DNA of 64,000 nt from a bacterium (lineage in GTDB: Bacteria; UBA8248): contig JAJEJD010000032.1 of NCBI GenBank assembly GCA_022828125.1, positions 124,001 through 188,000 of the forward strand, written 5' to 3'. The notes below the pieces were generated by a model that saw only the letters and a program-made list of their open reading frames with translations, was not told the DNA's origin and ran no database searches. Every line of letters begins with the position of its first letter. Within the stretch, counting starts at the first letter, position 1. Below, piece by piece: positions 1-8,260 of this stretch. A program made the translations under genes and the position numbers.

Positions 1-326
1 GGCGTCTCCTGCGCCATTACGGCGGCCACGAGGGCGGGCGTAAGTCCGCTGTCGAGCGCCTGCGCCTCGTGCGCGGAGAAAGCATAAGTCGCCCCCCAGT
101 GGCGCGTGGTGATGATGATGGCGAGTTCGCGGATGTCCTCGGTGATGACGCTCTCCTCGTAATAAAACTTCATGAGACCACGAAGGGCGATGACAAGGCC
201 GGGGCTGCGCACCCAGACCCCGAATGGCCCGCGCACGCCGCCGCGCTGGTTGGCGATGAGTTCCTCATAGGCATCACGTTGGCGGGGCGGCATATTCTCG
301 GGTTCAAGCGGTGCGAGTCGGCTCAT
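1..326 (-). CDS. Carboxymuconolactone decarboxylase family protein (partial, C-terminus outside window)
   Basis: An open frame runs from an ATG at 326 on the reverse strand to the left edge with no stop, giving about 108 visible residues. A strong ribosome site (AAGGAGAT, 331-338) sits just upstream. The translation contains GPFGVWVRSPGL, then RELAIIITTRHWGATYAFSAHE, which is typical of the AhpD/CMD alpha-helical fold; members act as decarboxylases or peroxidase-like proteins. The usual AhpD CxxC pair is not seen in this part; the corresponding position reads FSAHE, as in the non-thiol CMD subgroup. The substrate cannot be told. It is divergent from the PPOX-type gene that starts at 414. Confidence 0.85.
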   Translation of the reverse strand, partial: MSRLAPLEPENMPPRQRDAYEELIANQRGGVRGPFGVWVRSPGLVIALRGLMKFYYEESVITEDIRELAIIITTRHWGATYAFSAHEAQALDSGLTPALVAAVMAQET

Positions 327-413
327 CGAGGTATCTCCTTATGGCGTCGTTCATCCGGAAATTTTGCTACAATGGCGAAAACATTCTCTTCCCTCATCCT
401 AGCGAGGTATCTC

Positions 414-839
414 ATGAACTTCGAAGATGCAAGACCGTTTATGGAGAAAAACCACAAGGGCATGGTCACTAGCTTAAGACCGGACGGCACGGCGCAATCG
501 AGCATTATCGTGTGCGGAGCGTATGAAGATTGTGCCGCTTTCGTCATCGTGCGCGGCTGGTCGGTGAAGCTCAAGAACCTGCGCAAGAACCCCCAGTGCA
601 CGGTGCTCTACGTCACTCCCGACTGGCGCACCTGGGTGAGCGTGGAGGGGAAAGCCAGGCTGTTCGATTACGAAAACACCGAAAAAGAGGAAATGCGCGT
701 GATGTTCCGCGAGGTGTTCCGCGCCTGCGGAGATTCGGACCACCCCGACTGGGAGGAATATGACCAGGCGATGATAGACCAGGGCGCGGTTGCCGTGCTG
801 GTCACGCCCGAGCGCGTTTACGGGCGTCTGCCGGCTTAA
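414..839 (+). CDS. Pyridoxamine 5'-phosphate oxidase-like (PPOX) F420/FMN-binding protein
   Basis: A 141-residue protein with the split-barrel PPOX pattern: an N-terminal helix (MNFEDARPFMEKNHKG), then MVTSLRPDG, a strand pair around VIVRGWSVKLKNLRKNPQCTV, and the late VSVEGKARL strand. Family members bind FMN or F420 and reduce small substrates; which cofactor is used here cannot be read from sequence. I chose the ATG at 414 because homologues begin at this helix. The frame stays open upstream (ATG at 372 and back to 69), but that stretch overlaps the divergent CMD gene and looks non-coding. The stop overlaps the convergent epimerase by 4 bp. Confidence 0.85.
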   Translation: MNFEDARPFMEKNHKGMVTSLRPDGTAQSSIIVCGAYEDCAAFVIVRGWSVKLKNLRKNPQCTVLYVTPDWRTWVSVEGKARLFDYENTEKEEMRVMFREVFRACGDSDHPDWEEYDQAMIDQGAVAVLVTPERVYGRLPA

Positions 840-1765
840 TTCTCGAGTGATTCCACGAAAGCGGCGATGCCCTCCTCGAGCGAAAAGCTGTGCCGCCAGC
901 CGGTTTTTTTTTGAAAAGCATTCGCGTCGAGGCCGATTCTGAACACCTCGCCCGCGCGCAGAGGGGCGCGCTCGACGCTCACGGGGTTTTTCCCCATGCG
1001 GCGGGAGAGGATATCGAGCAGCGCCTCCACCTCGGTGATGACGCCGGTGCCGATGTTGTAGGCGCCGCCGTCCGCACCGCCCTTCCCCGCCGTGAGGAAC
1101 GCTTCGACCACGTCTTTCACGTAGACGTAATCGCGTCCCGCGCGTCCGTGTCCGTAGAGGGTGAGGGCTTCGCCCCGCATCAGTTTTTCCGCGAAAATCG
1201 ATATCACGCCCGCATCGAGCGTCGCGCGCTGCCTCGGCCCATAGACGTTGGCCAGACGCAGCGAGACGACGGAAAGCCCGAAATGCTCCCCGTAGAAGGC
1301 CAGATACCGCTCGCCCGCCACCTTGCTCATCCCGTAGTGCGAAGCGGGAGCGAGGGGGCAGCTCTCATCCACGATCTCCTCTTCGGGGTCCCCGTAGCAC
1401 GCTCCGCCCGTGGCGGCGTAGACGATCCTCGGCGGCGCATCCATGCTCCTGGCCGCCTCGAGAACGCTCAGTGTGCCCATGACGTTCGCCCGCGCATCCA
1501 ATGAGGGTTCAGCCAGGCTGTGCGTAACACTCGACTGGGCCGCGAGATGGTGGATGACAGCGGGGCGCGCCTCTGCTACCAGGCGGCGCATGAATTCCGC
1601 ATCCGCAATATCACCCTCGCAAAAAGCCGCGCCAGAGGGGATGTCCTTCACCAGGCCTGACGCGAGATTATCCACCACCCATACGGAATCGCCCGCTTCG
1701 AGACACGCTTCCGCTACATGGGAACCGACGAAACCTGCGCCTCCCGTCACCAACACGTTCGCCAT
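836..1765 (-). CDS. NAD-dependent sugar-nucleotide epimerase/dehydratase (UDP-glucose 4-epimerase-like)
   Basis: A 309-residue extended short-chain dehydrogenase. The NAD-binding Rossmann motif GGAGFVG is at residues 8-14, the acidic residue after strand 2 lies in VDNL (about 32), and the active-site pair is Y144/K148 in HYGMSK with a Thr near 119 replacing the more usual Ser. The C-terminal half has the substrate-domain patterns RLANVYGPRQ and YNIGTG. It probably interconverts UDP-hexoses for surface polysaccharide, or acts as a dehydratase; the exact sugar is not determinable. It is divergent from a second epimerase at 2009, and its stop overlaps the PPOX gene by 4 bp. Confidence 0.88.
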   Translation of the reverse strand: MANVLVTGGAGFVGSHVAEACLEAGDSVWVVDNLASGLVKDIPSGAAFCEGDIADAEFMRRLVAEARPAVIHHLAAQSSVTHSLAEPSLDARANVMGTLSVLEAARSMDAPPRIVYAATGGACYGDPEEEIVDESCPLAPASHYGMSKVAGERYLAFYGEHFGLSVVSLRLANVYGPRQRATLDAGVISIFAEKLMRGEALTLYGHGRAGRDYVYVKDVVEAFLTAGKGGADGGAYNIGTGVITEVEALLDILSRRMGKNPVSVERAPLRAGEVFRIGLDANAFQKKTGWRHSFSLEEGIAAFVESLEN

Positions 1766-2008
1766 CTCGGATTCTCAATCTTTACAAGAGCCGGGTGCGC
1801 AGGACACGAAGTCCAGACACGGCCCGAGAAACATGAAACGGCTACTCCCCCAACCGCATGGAGAATATGTTCGCCCATATCAAACCAACCATTGCGGATT
1901 GCGGCGCGGATTTCAACCACGGGCCGCGTTTTGCCGGAACCACTCGCTCCTGATAGCCTTGGGCGCAAGTTCCAAGGCAAACGAGTTCGTTGCAAGGAGA
2001 AATCCGGT

Positions 2009-3001
2009 TTGGCCAGATATCTCGTCACGGGCGCTGCGGGTTTCATCGCCTCCAGGGTGTGCGAATTCCTGTTGGATGCAGATCACGCCGTCGTGGGTGT
2101 CGACAACATGAACGACGCCTACGACACCCGTCTGAAAGACTACCGCCTCGCGCGCCTGAAGGCGCGGCCCGGTTTCGTTTTTCACGAAGCCGACATCACT
2201 CGTTCCGACACCCTGCGCGCGTTGTTCACAGAAAACGCCGGAGGCAGCGGCCCGCCCTTCGGCGCCGTTTTGAACCTTGCCGCGCGTGCGGGGGTGCGGC
2301 AGTCCATCGAAACTCCCGGGGCCTATTTCGAGACCAACCTCACCGGCGCGCTGAACCTGCTCGAGTTATGTAAGGATTTCGGCGTCACCAAGTTCGTGCT
2401 CGCCTCCACCTCGAGCGCCTACGGGGCGGATACGCCCGCGCCTTTTCGGGAGGACGCCCCGAGCGACAGGCCGCTTTCTCCCTACGCGGCTTCCAAGAAA
2501 GCGGCCGAGGCGCTCTGCCACACATTTCATCATCTATACGGGATCGACGTGAGCGTGCTGCGCTATTTCACCGTCTACGGCCCGGCCGGGCGGCCCGACA
2601 TGAGCCTGTTCCGCTTCACGCAGTGGATAGCCGAGGGAAAACCCGTGCTCGTCTACGGCGACGGAAAGCAGTCGCGCGATTTCACATACGTGGACGACAT
2701 CGCCCGGGGCACGATAGCGGCCATCAAGCCGCTAAGGTACGAAATCATCAACCTGGGATCGGACGAGCCCGTCGTCTTGAGCGACGCCATCGCCCGCATC
2801 GAAGCCCTCACTGAGAAGAAGGCCCGGATTCGCTATGAGGAGAGCAACCCCGCCGACGTCAAAGCCACATGGGCGAACATCGACAAGGCGGAGAGGCTCC
2901 TGGGCTGGCAGCCGCAGGTGAGGCTCGCAGACGGCCTCGCGCATCTGGTGGAGTGGTACGCCGCCAACCGCGAATGGGCGAAAGAGGTGCGCACCGACTA
3001 G
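2009..3001 (+). CDS. NAD-dependent epimerase, UDP-glucuronate 4-epimerase-like
   Basis: A 330-residue extended SDR. The start is set at a TTG at 2009 because AAGGAGA lies at 1994-2000 and homologues begin at ARYLVTGAAGF; upstream in-frame sequence to 1718 has no such signal. The glycine motif is GAAGFIA (the last Gly is Ala). VDNMNDAYDTRLK followed by RLARL matches the UDP-glucuronate epimerase (CapI/GAE) subgroup, which converts UDP-GlcUA to UDP-GalUA. The active site is SPYAASK. It forms a divergent pair with the epimerase at 836-1765, suggesting a small nucleotide-sugar locus, although no glycosyltransferase is near. Confidence 0.88.
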   Translation: MARYLVTGAAGFIASRVCEFLLDADHAVVGVDNMNDAYDTRLKDYRLARLKARPGFVFHEADITRSDTLRALFTENAGGSGPPFGAVLNLAARAGVRQSIETPGAYFETNLTGALNLLELCKDFGVTKFVLASTSSAYGADTPAPFREDAPSDRPLSPYAASKKAAEALCHTFHHLYGIDVSVLRYFTVYGPAGRPDMSLFRFTQWIAEGKPVLVYGDGKQSRDFTYVDDIARGTIAAIKPLRYEIINLGSDEPVVLSDAIARIEALTEKKARIRYEESNPADVKATWANIDKAERLLGWQPQVRLADGLAHLVEWYAANREWAKEVRTD

Positions 3002-3099
3002 CGAAATCCAGGCGGTTCCCTTCCCTGCGCAATACCCCTTCCGGGCACGATGTACTAGACTCACTGAAAACTTTCACTCATACACTGTCAGGAGACGAC

Positions 3100-4140
3100 A
3101 TGAAGGCGATGGTATTGGCGGAGGCGGGTGCGCCGTTCGTTCTGGAGGAGCGGCCCATCCCCGTGGCGGGGCCGGGCGAAGCCGTGGCGCGCGTGCTGGC
3201 CTGTGGCTCGGGACTTACGATCGAGCACACCCGGGCGGGCCGCATGGGCGGGAATTTCCCGCTCGTCATAGGCCACGAAATTACCGCAGAGATCACGCAG
3301 GTGGGCGCGGGCGTGGAAGGCCTCAGCGAGGGCGCGCCCGTGACGGCGTATTATTATTTCACCTGCGGGCATTGCCGCTGGTGCCGCGTGAACCGCGAGA
3401 CGCTGTGCGAGAACCTCGCAGGCCAGGTCGGCCGCCAGGTGGACGGAGGCTACGCCGAGTACATCAAGCTGCCCGCCCGGAACTTCATCCCCCTGCCCGA
3501 AGGGCTGGACTACAAGTCCCACCCCGCCGAGGTCGGCGTCATCTCCGACGCCATTGCCACGCCGTACAAGGTGCTCCGCCACGCGGGCGTCCGCCCGATG
3601 GAGAACGTGGCCGTAGTGGGCGCGGGCGGCGGCGTGGGAATCCACATGGTGATGATGGCGCGCTGGGCGGGCGCGCGCGTCATCGCCGTCGACGTGACGG
3701 CGGACAAGCTGGGCAAGTGCCGCGACATGGGCGCGCACGACGCGGTGGACGCCTCTCAAGAGGACCTGGGCGATGCGTTTCGGGATTTGACCGGTGGCGC
3801 GGGCGTGGACGTCGTCGTCGATTTCGTCTGCACCGCCGAGGGGGTGGAGGGCGGCCTGCGCGGGCTTGGCAAAGGGGGTCGATTCCTCGCCATGGGGGCG
3901 AACAGGATAGAACGCTTCCCCTTCTCCCCGCGCGAGTTGCTCCGAGAAGAACAGCAGATCATGGGCAGCCGCTACGCCAATAAACAGGAAGTTATCGACT
4001 CGCTCGAACTCGTGGCGCGCGGCGACGTCTGGCCGCTGGTGAGCGAGACCTATCCGCTCGAAGAAGCCAACCTCGTGCATGAACGCTTGCGTGAGGGCCG
4101 AGTCACCGGACGCGCCGCCCTGGTGATGTCTCAGGAATAG
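3100..4140 (+). CDS. Zinc-dependent medium-chain alcohol dehydrogenase
   Basis: A 346-residue MDR-family dehydrogenase. The catalytic zinc set is C35 (ACGSG), H59 and E60 (GHE). The structural zinc cysteines are C89, C92, C95 and C103 in CGHCRWCRVNRETLC. The NAD(P) motif VVGAGGGVG starts near residue 168. The start ATG at 3100 follows CAGGAGACGAC; the open frame back to 2869 overlaps the upstream epimerase and is not used. Residues after the catalytic Cys (GSGLTIEH) differ from the common GVCHTD pattern, so the substrate is probably not a simple primary alcohol. It lies 98 bp after the epimerase and converges on the decarboxylase at 4164. Confidence 0.9.
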   Translation: MKAMVLAEAGAPFVLEERPIPVAGPGEAVARVLACGSGLTIEHTRAGRMGGNFPLVIGHEITAEITQVGAGVEGLSEGAPVTAYYYFTCGHCRWCRVNRETLCENLAGQVGRQVDGGYAEYIKLPARNFIPLPEGLDYKSHPAEVGVISDAIATPYKVLRHAGVRPMENVAVVGAGGGVGIHMVMMARWAGARVIAVDVTADKLGKCRDMGAHDAVDASQEDLGDAFRDLTGGAGVDVVVDFVCTAEGVEGGLRGLGKGGRFLAMGANRIERFPFSPRELLREEQQIMGSRYANKQEVIDSLELVARGDVWPLVSETYPLEEANLVHERLREGRVTGRAALVMSQE

Positions 4141-4163
4141 AAGACACTTTCAGGCGAGGCCGC

Positions 4164-5624
4164 TCAACCTGAACCCACCGCCTCCCTGCCGAAACGCTCG
4201 ATCGTCTCGAGCGTCTCGCGCACGTCGTCCCAGGTCGTGTTGTGGTTGATGATGCAGAACCTGAGCGCGAACTTTCCCTTGAGAAGGGTGGAGGACACGA
4301 ACGCCTTGTCGTCCCAGAAGATGCGGGCGAGGACCGTCCTGTTGATCTCCTCAAGCGCTTCCTCATCGAGGCCGGCATCCGCCGGATTCACCCGGAAGCA
4401 CACGATCCCCAGCGACACGGGTGTGAGCATCTCCAGATGCGGGCTCTCGCGAACGTACGCCTCGGCACGCTCGGCCAACTCCATGCCCCTGGAAACAGCG
4501 CGCCGGAACGCGGCCATGCCGAAGGTCTGCACCGACATCCAGACCTTGAGCGCCCGGAACGAACGACTCAGTTGCAGGCCGCGGTCCGAGAAGTTGGGGT
4601 GGTTCGCGCCCCATATCGTGTCCTGGAGAATGTCGTGGCGCACCGCGAAGGCGTCTTCGAGCGTTTTCACGTCCTTCACGAGCAGCGCGCCCGCCTCGTA
4701 GGGCTGGAAAAACCATTTGTGCGCGTCCATCCCGATCGAATCGGCGCGCTCCATGCCGCTGAGGAGTTCCTTGCCCCGCTCGGTGACGGCCGCGAAGCCA
4801 CCGTAGGCGGCGTCGACGTGCAGCCAGATGTCCTGCGCCTCGCAGAAATCCGCCATCTCCCCGAGCGGGTCGATAGCTCCCGTGCTGACTGCTCCTGCGT
4901 TGGCGCACACCGCGATGGGGTGAAGCCCCGCCGCGCGGTCCTCGGCTACGGCACGACCTAGCGCCTCCAAATCCAGGCGAAAGCGCTCATCGCTCGGGAG
5001 CAGCCTGATGCGCTCGGGCCGAACCCCGATGATACGCGCCGCACGGATGTGCGCGCTGTGGCTCTGATCGCTCATATAGACAGCGGCGCGATCGGGATGA
5101 CCCGCCGCTTCGCGCGCCGCGACGAAGGCGTCCAGGCTCGCCGCCGAACCTCCGCTCGTGAACAGACCGCCCGCGCTTTCCGGATACCCGATCCAGCGCC
5201 GGAACCAGTCGATGACGACCAGCTCCAATTGGCTCGGGCCGCTCGCAACCAGCCAGGTGCATTGATTGACGTGGAAGCCCGAGGCCATGAAGTCGGCCAG
5301 CACCCCGGGCCAGGTGGGCGAGGTTGAAACGAACGCGAGGGAACGGGGATGGTCCAGACGCAACGAAAACGGGAGAATATCGCGCGCGGCGCGCTCTAAA
5401 ACCTCCGCAGCAGGGCGGCCGGCCTCGGGCGGCGCCTCCATCAGTTGTTTTTCGAGCTCCTGCTGAAAATCCCCGTCCCAGGCGCCCTCACCGGGAAGGG
5501 TTTCGATTCGCTCCACCAGGAGTTCCGCCGCCCTGTGCGCCAGATCGAGCATCTGTTCGGGCGCCATCCGGAGCCCATCGCCCTCCGCAGCCTGCGCTTC
5601 TCTTCTTCCCTCCGATTTTTCCAT
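4164..5624 (-). CDS. PLP-dependent group II (aromatic-L-amino-acid-type) decarboxylase, copy 1
   Basis: A 486-residue fold-type I PLP enzyme of the DDC/TDC family. Visible residues are H189 in DQSHSAH (ring stacking), D271 in LHVDAAYGG (pyridine N) and K303 in DAHKWFF (Schiff base). Aligned without gaps from the lysine, the catalytic-loop tyrosine of animal DDC (Tyr332) corresponds to I332 (HDILQD). The substrate-entry segment reads HPRSLAFVSTS, where DDC-like proteins and the neighbouring copy keep two aromatics and a Pro. The start is the ATG at 5624 after GAGGTGGGG. It is a tandem paralogue of the gene at 5841-7304, nearly identical over the last 200 residues. Substrate unknown; it may be a decarboxylase or aldehyde synthase. 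Confidence 0.88.
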   Translation of the reverse strand: MEKSEGRREAQAAEGDGLRMAPEQMLDLAHRAAELLVERIETLPGEGAWDGDFQQELEKQLMEAPPEAGRPAAEVLERAARDILPFSLRLDHPRSLAFVSTSPTWPGVLADFMASGFHVNQCTWLVASGPSQLELVVIDWFRRWIGYPESAGGLFTSGGSAASLDAFVAAREAAGHPDRAAVYMSDQSHSAHIRAARIIGVRPERIRLLPSDERFRLDLEALGRAVAEDRAAGLHPIAVCANAGAVSTGAIDPLGEMADFCEAQDIWLHVDAAYGGFAAVTERGKELLSGMERADSIGMDAHKWFFQPYEAGALLVKDVKTLEDAFAVRHDILQDTIWGANHPNFSDRGLQLSRSFRALKVWMSVQTFGMAAFRRAVSRGMELAERAEAYVRESPHLEMLTPVSLGIVCFRVNPADAGLDEEALEEINRTVLARIFWDDKAFVSSTLLKGKFALRFCIINHNTTWDDVRETLETIERFGREAVGSG

Positions 5625-5840
5625 TACGCATCCCCACCTCTTTGTGACATCAGAATAGAACATGGAGCGACTCCAAAGAGACTCATGAAGAGCCCTGCTC
5701 CAAGCACCCTGTTCTACCCAAAAGGATACACATCACACAGATAGCGAACGATATTCGATTCCTTTCAGTCCCGTTTCCGGTGACTTGACCTGCAAATATC
5801 CAACCGCTACAGGAATCGGGAAACGCAGGGAAACGACCTC

Positions 5841-7304
5841 CTAACCATTTTCCTTTACCAAAGCCTCCCTGCCGAAACGCTCGATCGTCTCGAGCGTCTC
5901 GCGCACGTCGTCCCAAGTCGTGGCGTGGTTGATGATGCAGAACCTGAGGGCGAACTTCCCCTTGAGAAGCGTCGAGGACACGAACGCCTTATCGTCCCAG
6001 AAGATGCGGGCGAGAACCGTCCTGTTGATCTCCTCGAGCGCTTCCTCATCGAGGCCGGCCTCCGCCGGATTCACCCGGAAGCACACGATGCCCAGCGACA
6101 CGGGTGTGAGCATCTCCAGATGCGGACTTTCGCGAACGTACGCCTCGGCCTGCCCGGCCAGTTCCATGCCCCTGGAAACAGCTCTCCGGAACGCGGCCAT
6201 CCCGAAGGTCTGCACCGACATCCAGACCTTGAGCGCCCGGAACGAGCGGCTCAACTGCAGGCCGCGATCCGAGAAGTTGGGGTGGTTCGCGCCCCATATC
6301 GTGTCCTGGAGAATGTCGTGGCGCACCGCGAAGGCGTGCTCGAGCGTTTTCACGTCCTTCACGAGCAGGGCGCCCGCCTCGTAGGGCTGGAAGAACCATT
6401 TGTGCGCGTCCATCCCGATCGAATCAGCGCGCTCCATGCCGCTGAGAAGCCTCTTGCCCTTCTCCGTGACGGCCGCGAAGCCGCCGTAGGCGGCGTCGAC
6501 GTGCAGCCAGATGTCCTGCGCTTCGCAGAAATCCGCCATCTCCACGAGCGGGTCGATGGCGCCCGTGCTGGAAGCGCCGGCGTTGGCGCACACCGCGATG
6601 GGGTGGAGCCCCGCCGCGCGATCCTCATTCACGGCGCGAGCGAGCGAACCCATGTCCAGGCGGAAGCGTTCATCGCACGGAAGCAGCCTGATGCGCTCGG
6701 GACGTATACCGATGATCCGCGCCGCGCGGATGTGCGCGCTGTGGCTCTGATCGGCCATGTAGACGCTCGCGCGCTCGGGATGGCCCGCCGCTTCGCGCGC
6801 CGCGACGAAGGCGTCCACGCTGGCCGCCGAACCCCCGCTCGTGAAAAGTCCGCCCGCGCTTTCGGGATAGCCGACCCAGCGCCGGAACCAGTCGATGACG
6901 ACGAGTTCGAGCTGGCTCGGGCCGCTCGCGACGAGCCAGGTACATTGGTTGATGTGGAAGCCCGAGGCCATGAAGTCGGCCAGCACCCCGGGCCAGGTGG
7001 GCGAGGAGGGGATGAAGCCGAAGAAGCGGGGATGATCGTTGCGCCCCGTGAGGGGGAGTATCTCGCGCGCGGCGCGCTCCAGAACCTCCGCCGCCGGGCG
7101 GCCTTCCTCGGGCGGAGCCGCCATCAGTTGCTTTTCGAGCTCCTGCTGGAAGTCTCCGTCCCAGGCGCCCTCCCCGGGGAGGTTCTCGGTCCGCTCCACC
7201 AGGAGTTCCGCCGCCCTGCGCGCCAGGTCCAGCATCGCCTCGGGCGCCATCCGGAGGTTATCGCTCCCTGAGTCCGACGCATCCCTTTTCCCGGAACTCA
7301 CCAT
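5841..7304 (-). CDS. PLP-dependent group II (aromatic-L-amino-acid-type) decarboxylase, copy 2
   Basis: A 487-residue paralogue of copy 1, with the same PLP residues (QSHSAH, HVDAAYGG, AHKWFF; lysine at 302) and the same Ile (331) in place of the catalytic-loop Tyr. Its entry segment, HPRFFGFIPSS, is the family-typical form, so this copy is the more conserved one. The start is taken as the ATG at 7304 with GGAGG a few bases upstream; a GTG immediately before it is an alternative. A 216-bp spacer with no terminator-like hairpin I could recognise separates it from copy 1, so both may be read from upstream of 7304. Confidence 0.88.
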   Translation of the reverse strand: MVSSGKRDASDSGSDNLRMAPEAMLDLARRAAELLVERTENLPGEGAWDGDFQQELEKQLMAAPPEEGRPAAEVLERAAREILPLTGRNDHPRFFGFIPSSPTWPGVLADFMASGFHINQCTWLVASGPSQLELVVIDWFRRWVGYPESAGGLFTSGGSAASVDAFVAAREAAGHPERASVYMADQSHSAHIRAARIIGIRPERIRLLPCDERFRLDMGSLARAVNEDRAAGLHPIAVCANAGASSTGAIDPLVEMADFCEAQDIWLHVDAAYGGFAAVTEKGKRLLSGMERADSIGMDAHKWFFQPYEAGALLVKDVKTLEHAFAVRHDILQDTIWGANHPNFSDRGLQLSRSFRALKVWMSVQTFGMAAFRRAVSRGMELAGQAEAYVRESPHLEMLTPVSLGIVCFRVNPAEAGLDEEALEEINRTVLARIFWDDKAFVSSTLLKGKFALRFCIINHATTWDDVRETLETIERFGREALVKENG

Positions 7305-7782
7305 CACGCCTCCACTGTCGTCCAGAACGAGTGAAATACGTCGCAGATCCAAGACGCCGGCGCAGGGCGCCGCCTCGCTCAACCCCCTTCACCACAAGCC
7401 CGGACTCTAAACGGAGATACCGGGATTTTTCCAGTTTTATGTCCAACCAATATGGCCGACCGGCATCATCCAGTCAAGAAAATTTCCAGGACTTCCATCC
7501 CCGCCGGAGCGCCGGCGGCATCCGGCCCGAGGCGCCGAAAACAGTATTATGACAGAAATGTTACAATAAGTTGCCAAACATGAAGAAATTCTATATAGTA
7601 GCCCCCGCTTTTCTCGCAGAAGTAGTCCTGTATGACTACACTGCCTGCGCAAGAACTATTCAGGCGGGTTTGTTCAGGCAAAGAGAGGTATTGCGCTAAA
7701 CCGTTAGATTTGCTACCTATGTATACACTCTCGGGATTTTGAGACGAAGAAATAATCACGCTGTCGGGAGGCAGAGCCAAGC
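7305..7782. other. Intergenic region between decarboxylase pair and STAS gene
   Basis: About 480 bp with no convincing gene. Short frames here lack ribosome sites and conserved-looking protein. It must hold the promoter for the decarboxylases (left) and for the STAS gene (right). A TATACAC-like -10 element lies near 7723-7730, but I could not pair it confidently with a -35. The right half is visibly richer in A+T than the flanks. Confidence 0.4.
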
Positions 7783-8121
7783 ATGGAAATCAAGACTGAG
7801 CAGGAAAGCGGGACGTTGGTCGTGCAGGTTGACGGCCGCATCGACGGCGCCACCGCCCCGGATTTCGAGAGCACCATAAAAAACGTAATCAGCGAAGACG
7901 ACCGCGCCGTCATCGTTAATTTCGAGGGGGTCTCGTATATCAGCAGCGCCGGCCTCCGCGCCGTTCTTCTCGTCGCCAAGCAGCTTAGTCAAAGCAACAC
8001 GAAGTTCGCCCTGTACGCGCTCGGAGAACTGACGCGCGAGGTTTTCGAGATATCCGGTTTCGACCGCATCATTCAGATCCACAACTCGAAAGCGGACGCC
8101 CTCGCCGCGACCGCGAACTGA
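7783..8121 (+). CDS. STAS-domain anti-sigma factor antagonist (RsbV/SpoIIAA-like)
   Basis: A 112-residue single STAS domain. The phosphorylation loop is YISSAGLRA, with S55 at the position phosphorylated by RsbW/SpoIIAB kinases in the family. In partner switching, the unphosphorylated antagonist binds the anti-sigma kinase and frees the sigma factor, and a PP2C phosphatase reactivates it. All the other parts lie just downstream on the opposite strand: the RsbW-like kinase (11631-12050) and a receiver-PP2C phosphatase (12047-13264). The gene is convergent with the histidine kinase of that operon, about 140 bp away. GGGAGG about 11 bp upstream of the ATG serves as ribosome site. Confidence 0.9.
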   Translation: MEIKTEQESGTLVVQVDGRIDGATAPDFESTIKNVISEDDRAVIVNFEGVSYISSAGLRAVLLVAKQLSQSNTKFALYALGELTREVFEISGFDRIIQIHNSKADALAATAN

Positions 8122-8260
8122 CGAACGGAAGAGAGGGAGGGAAAACCGCTTTCCTCTCCGTCTGACCTCCTGGATTCGCGATTCGCGGCTCTCGCCGTGC
8201 CCCCAACAATTCTTCTTCGGTATTTTCTCGAATCTTTTTCGGGTGGGAAGTCCGCGCGGA

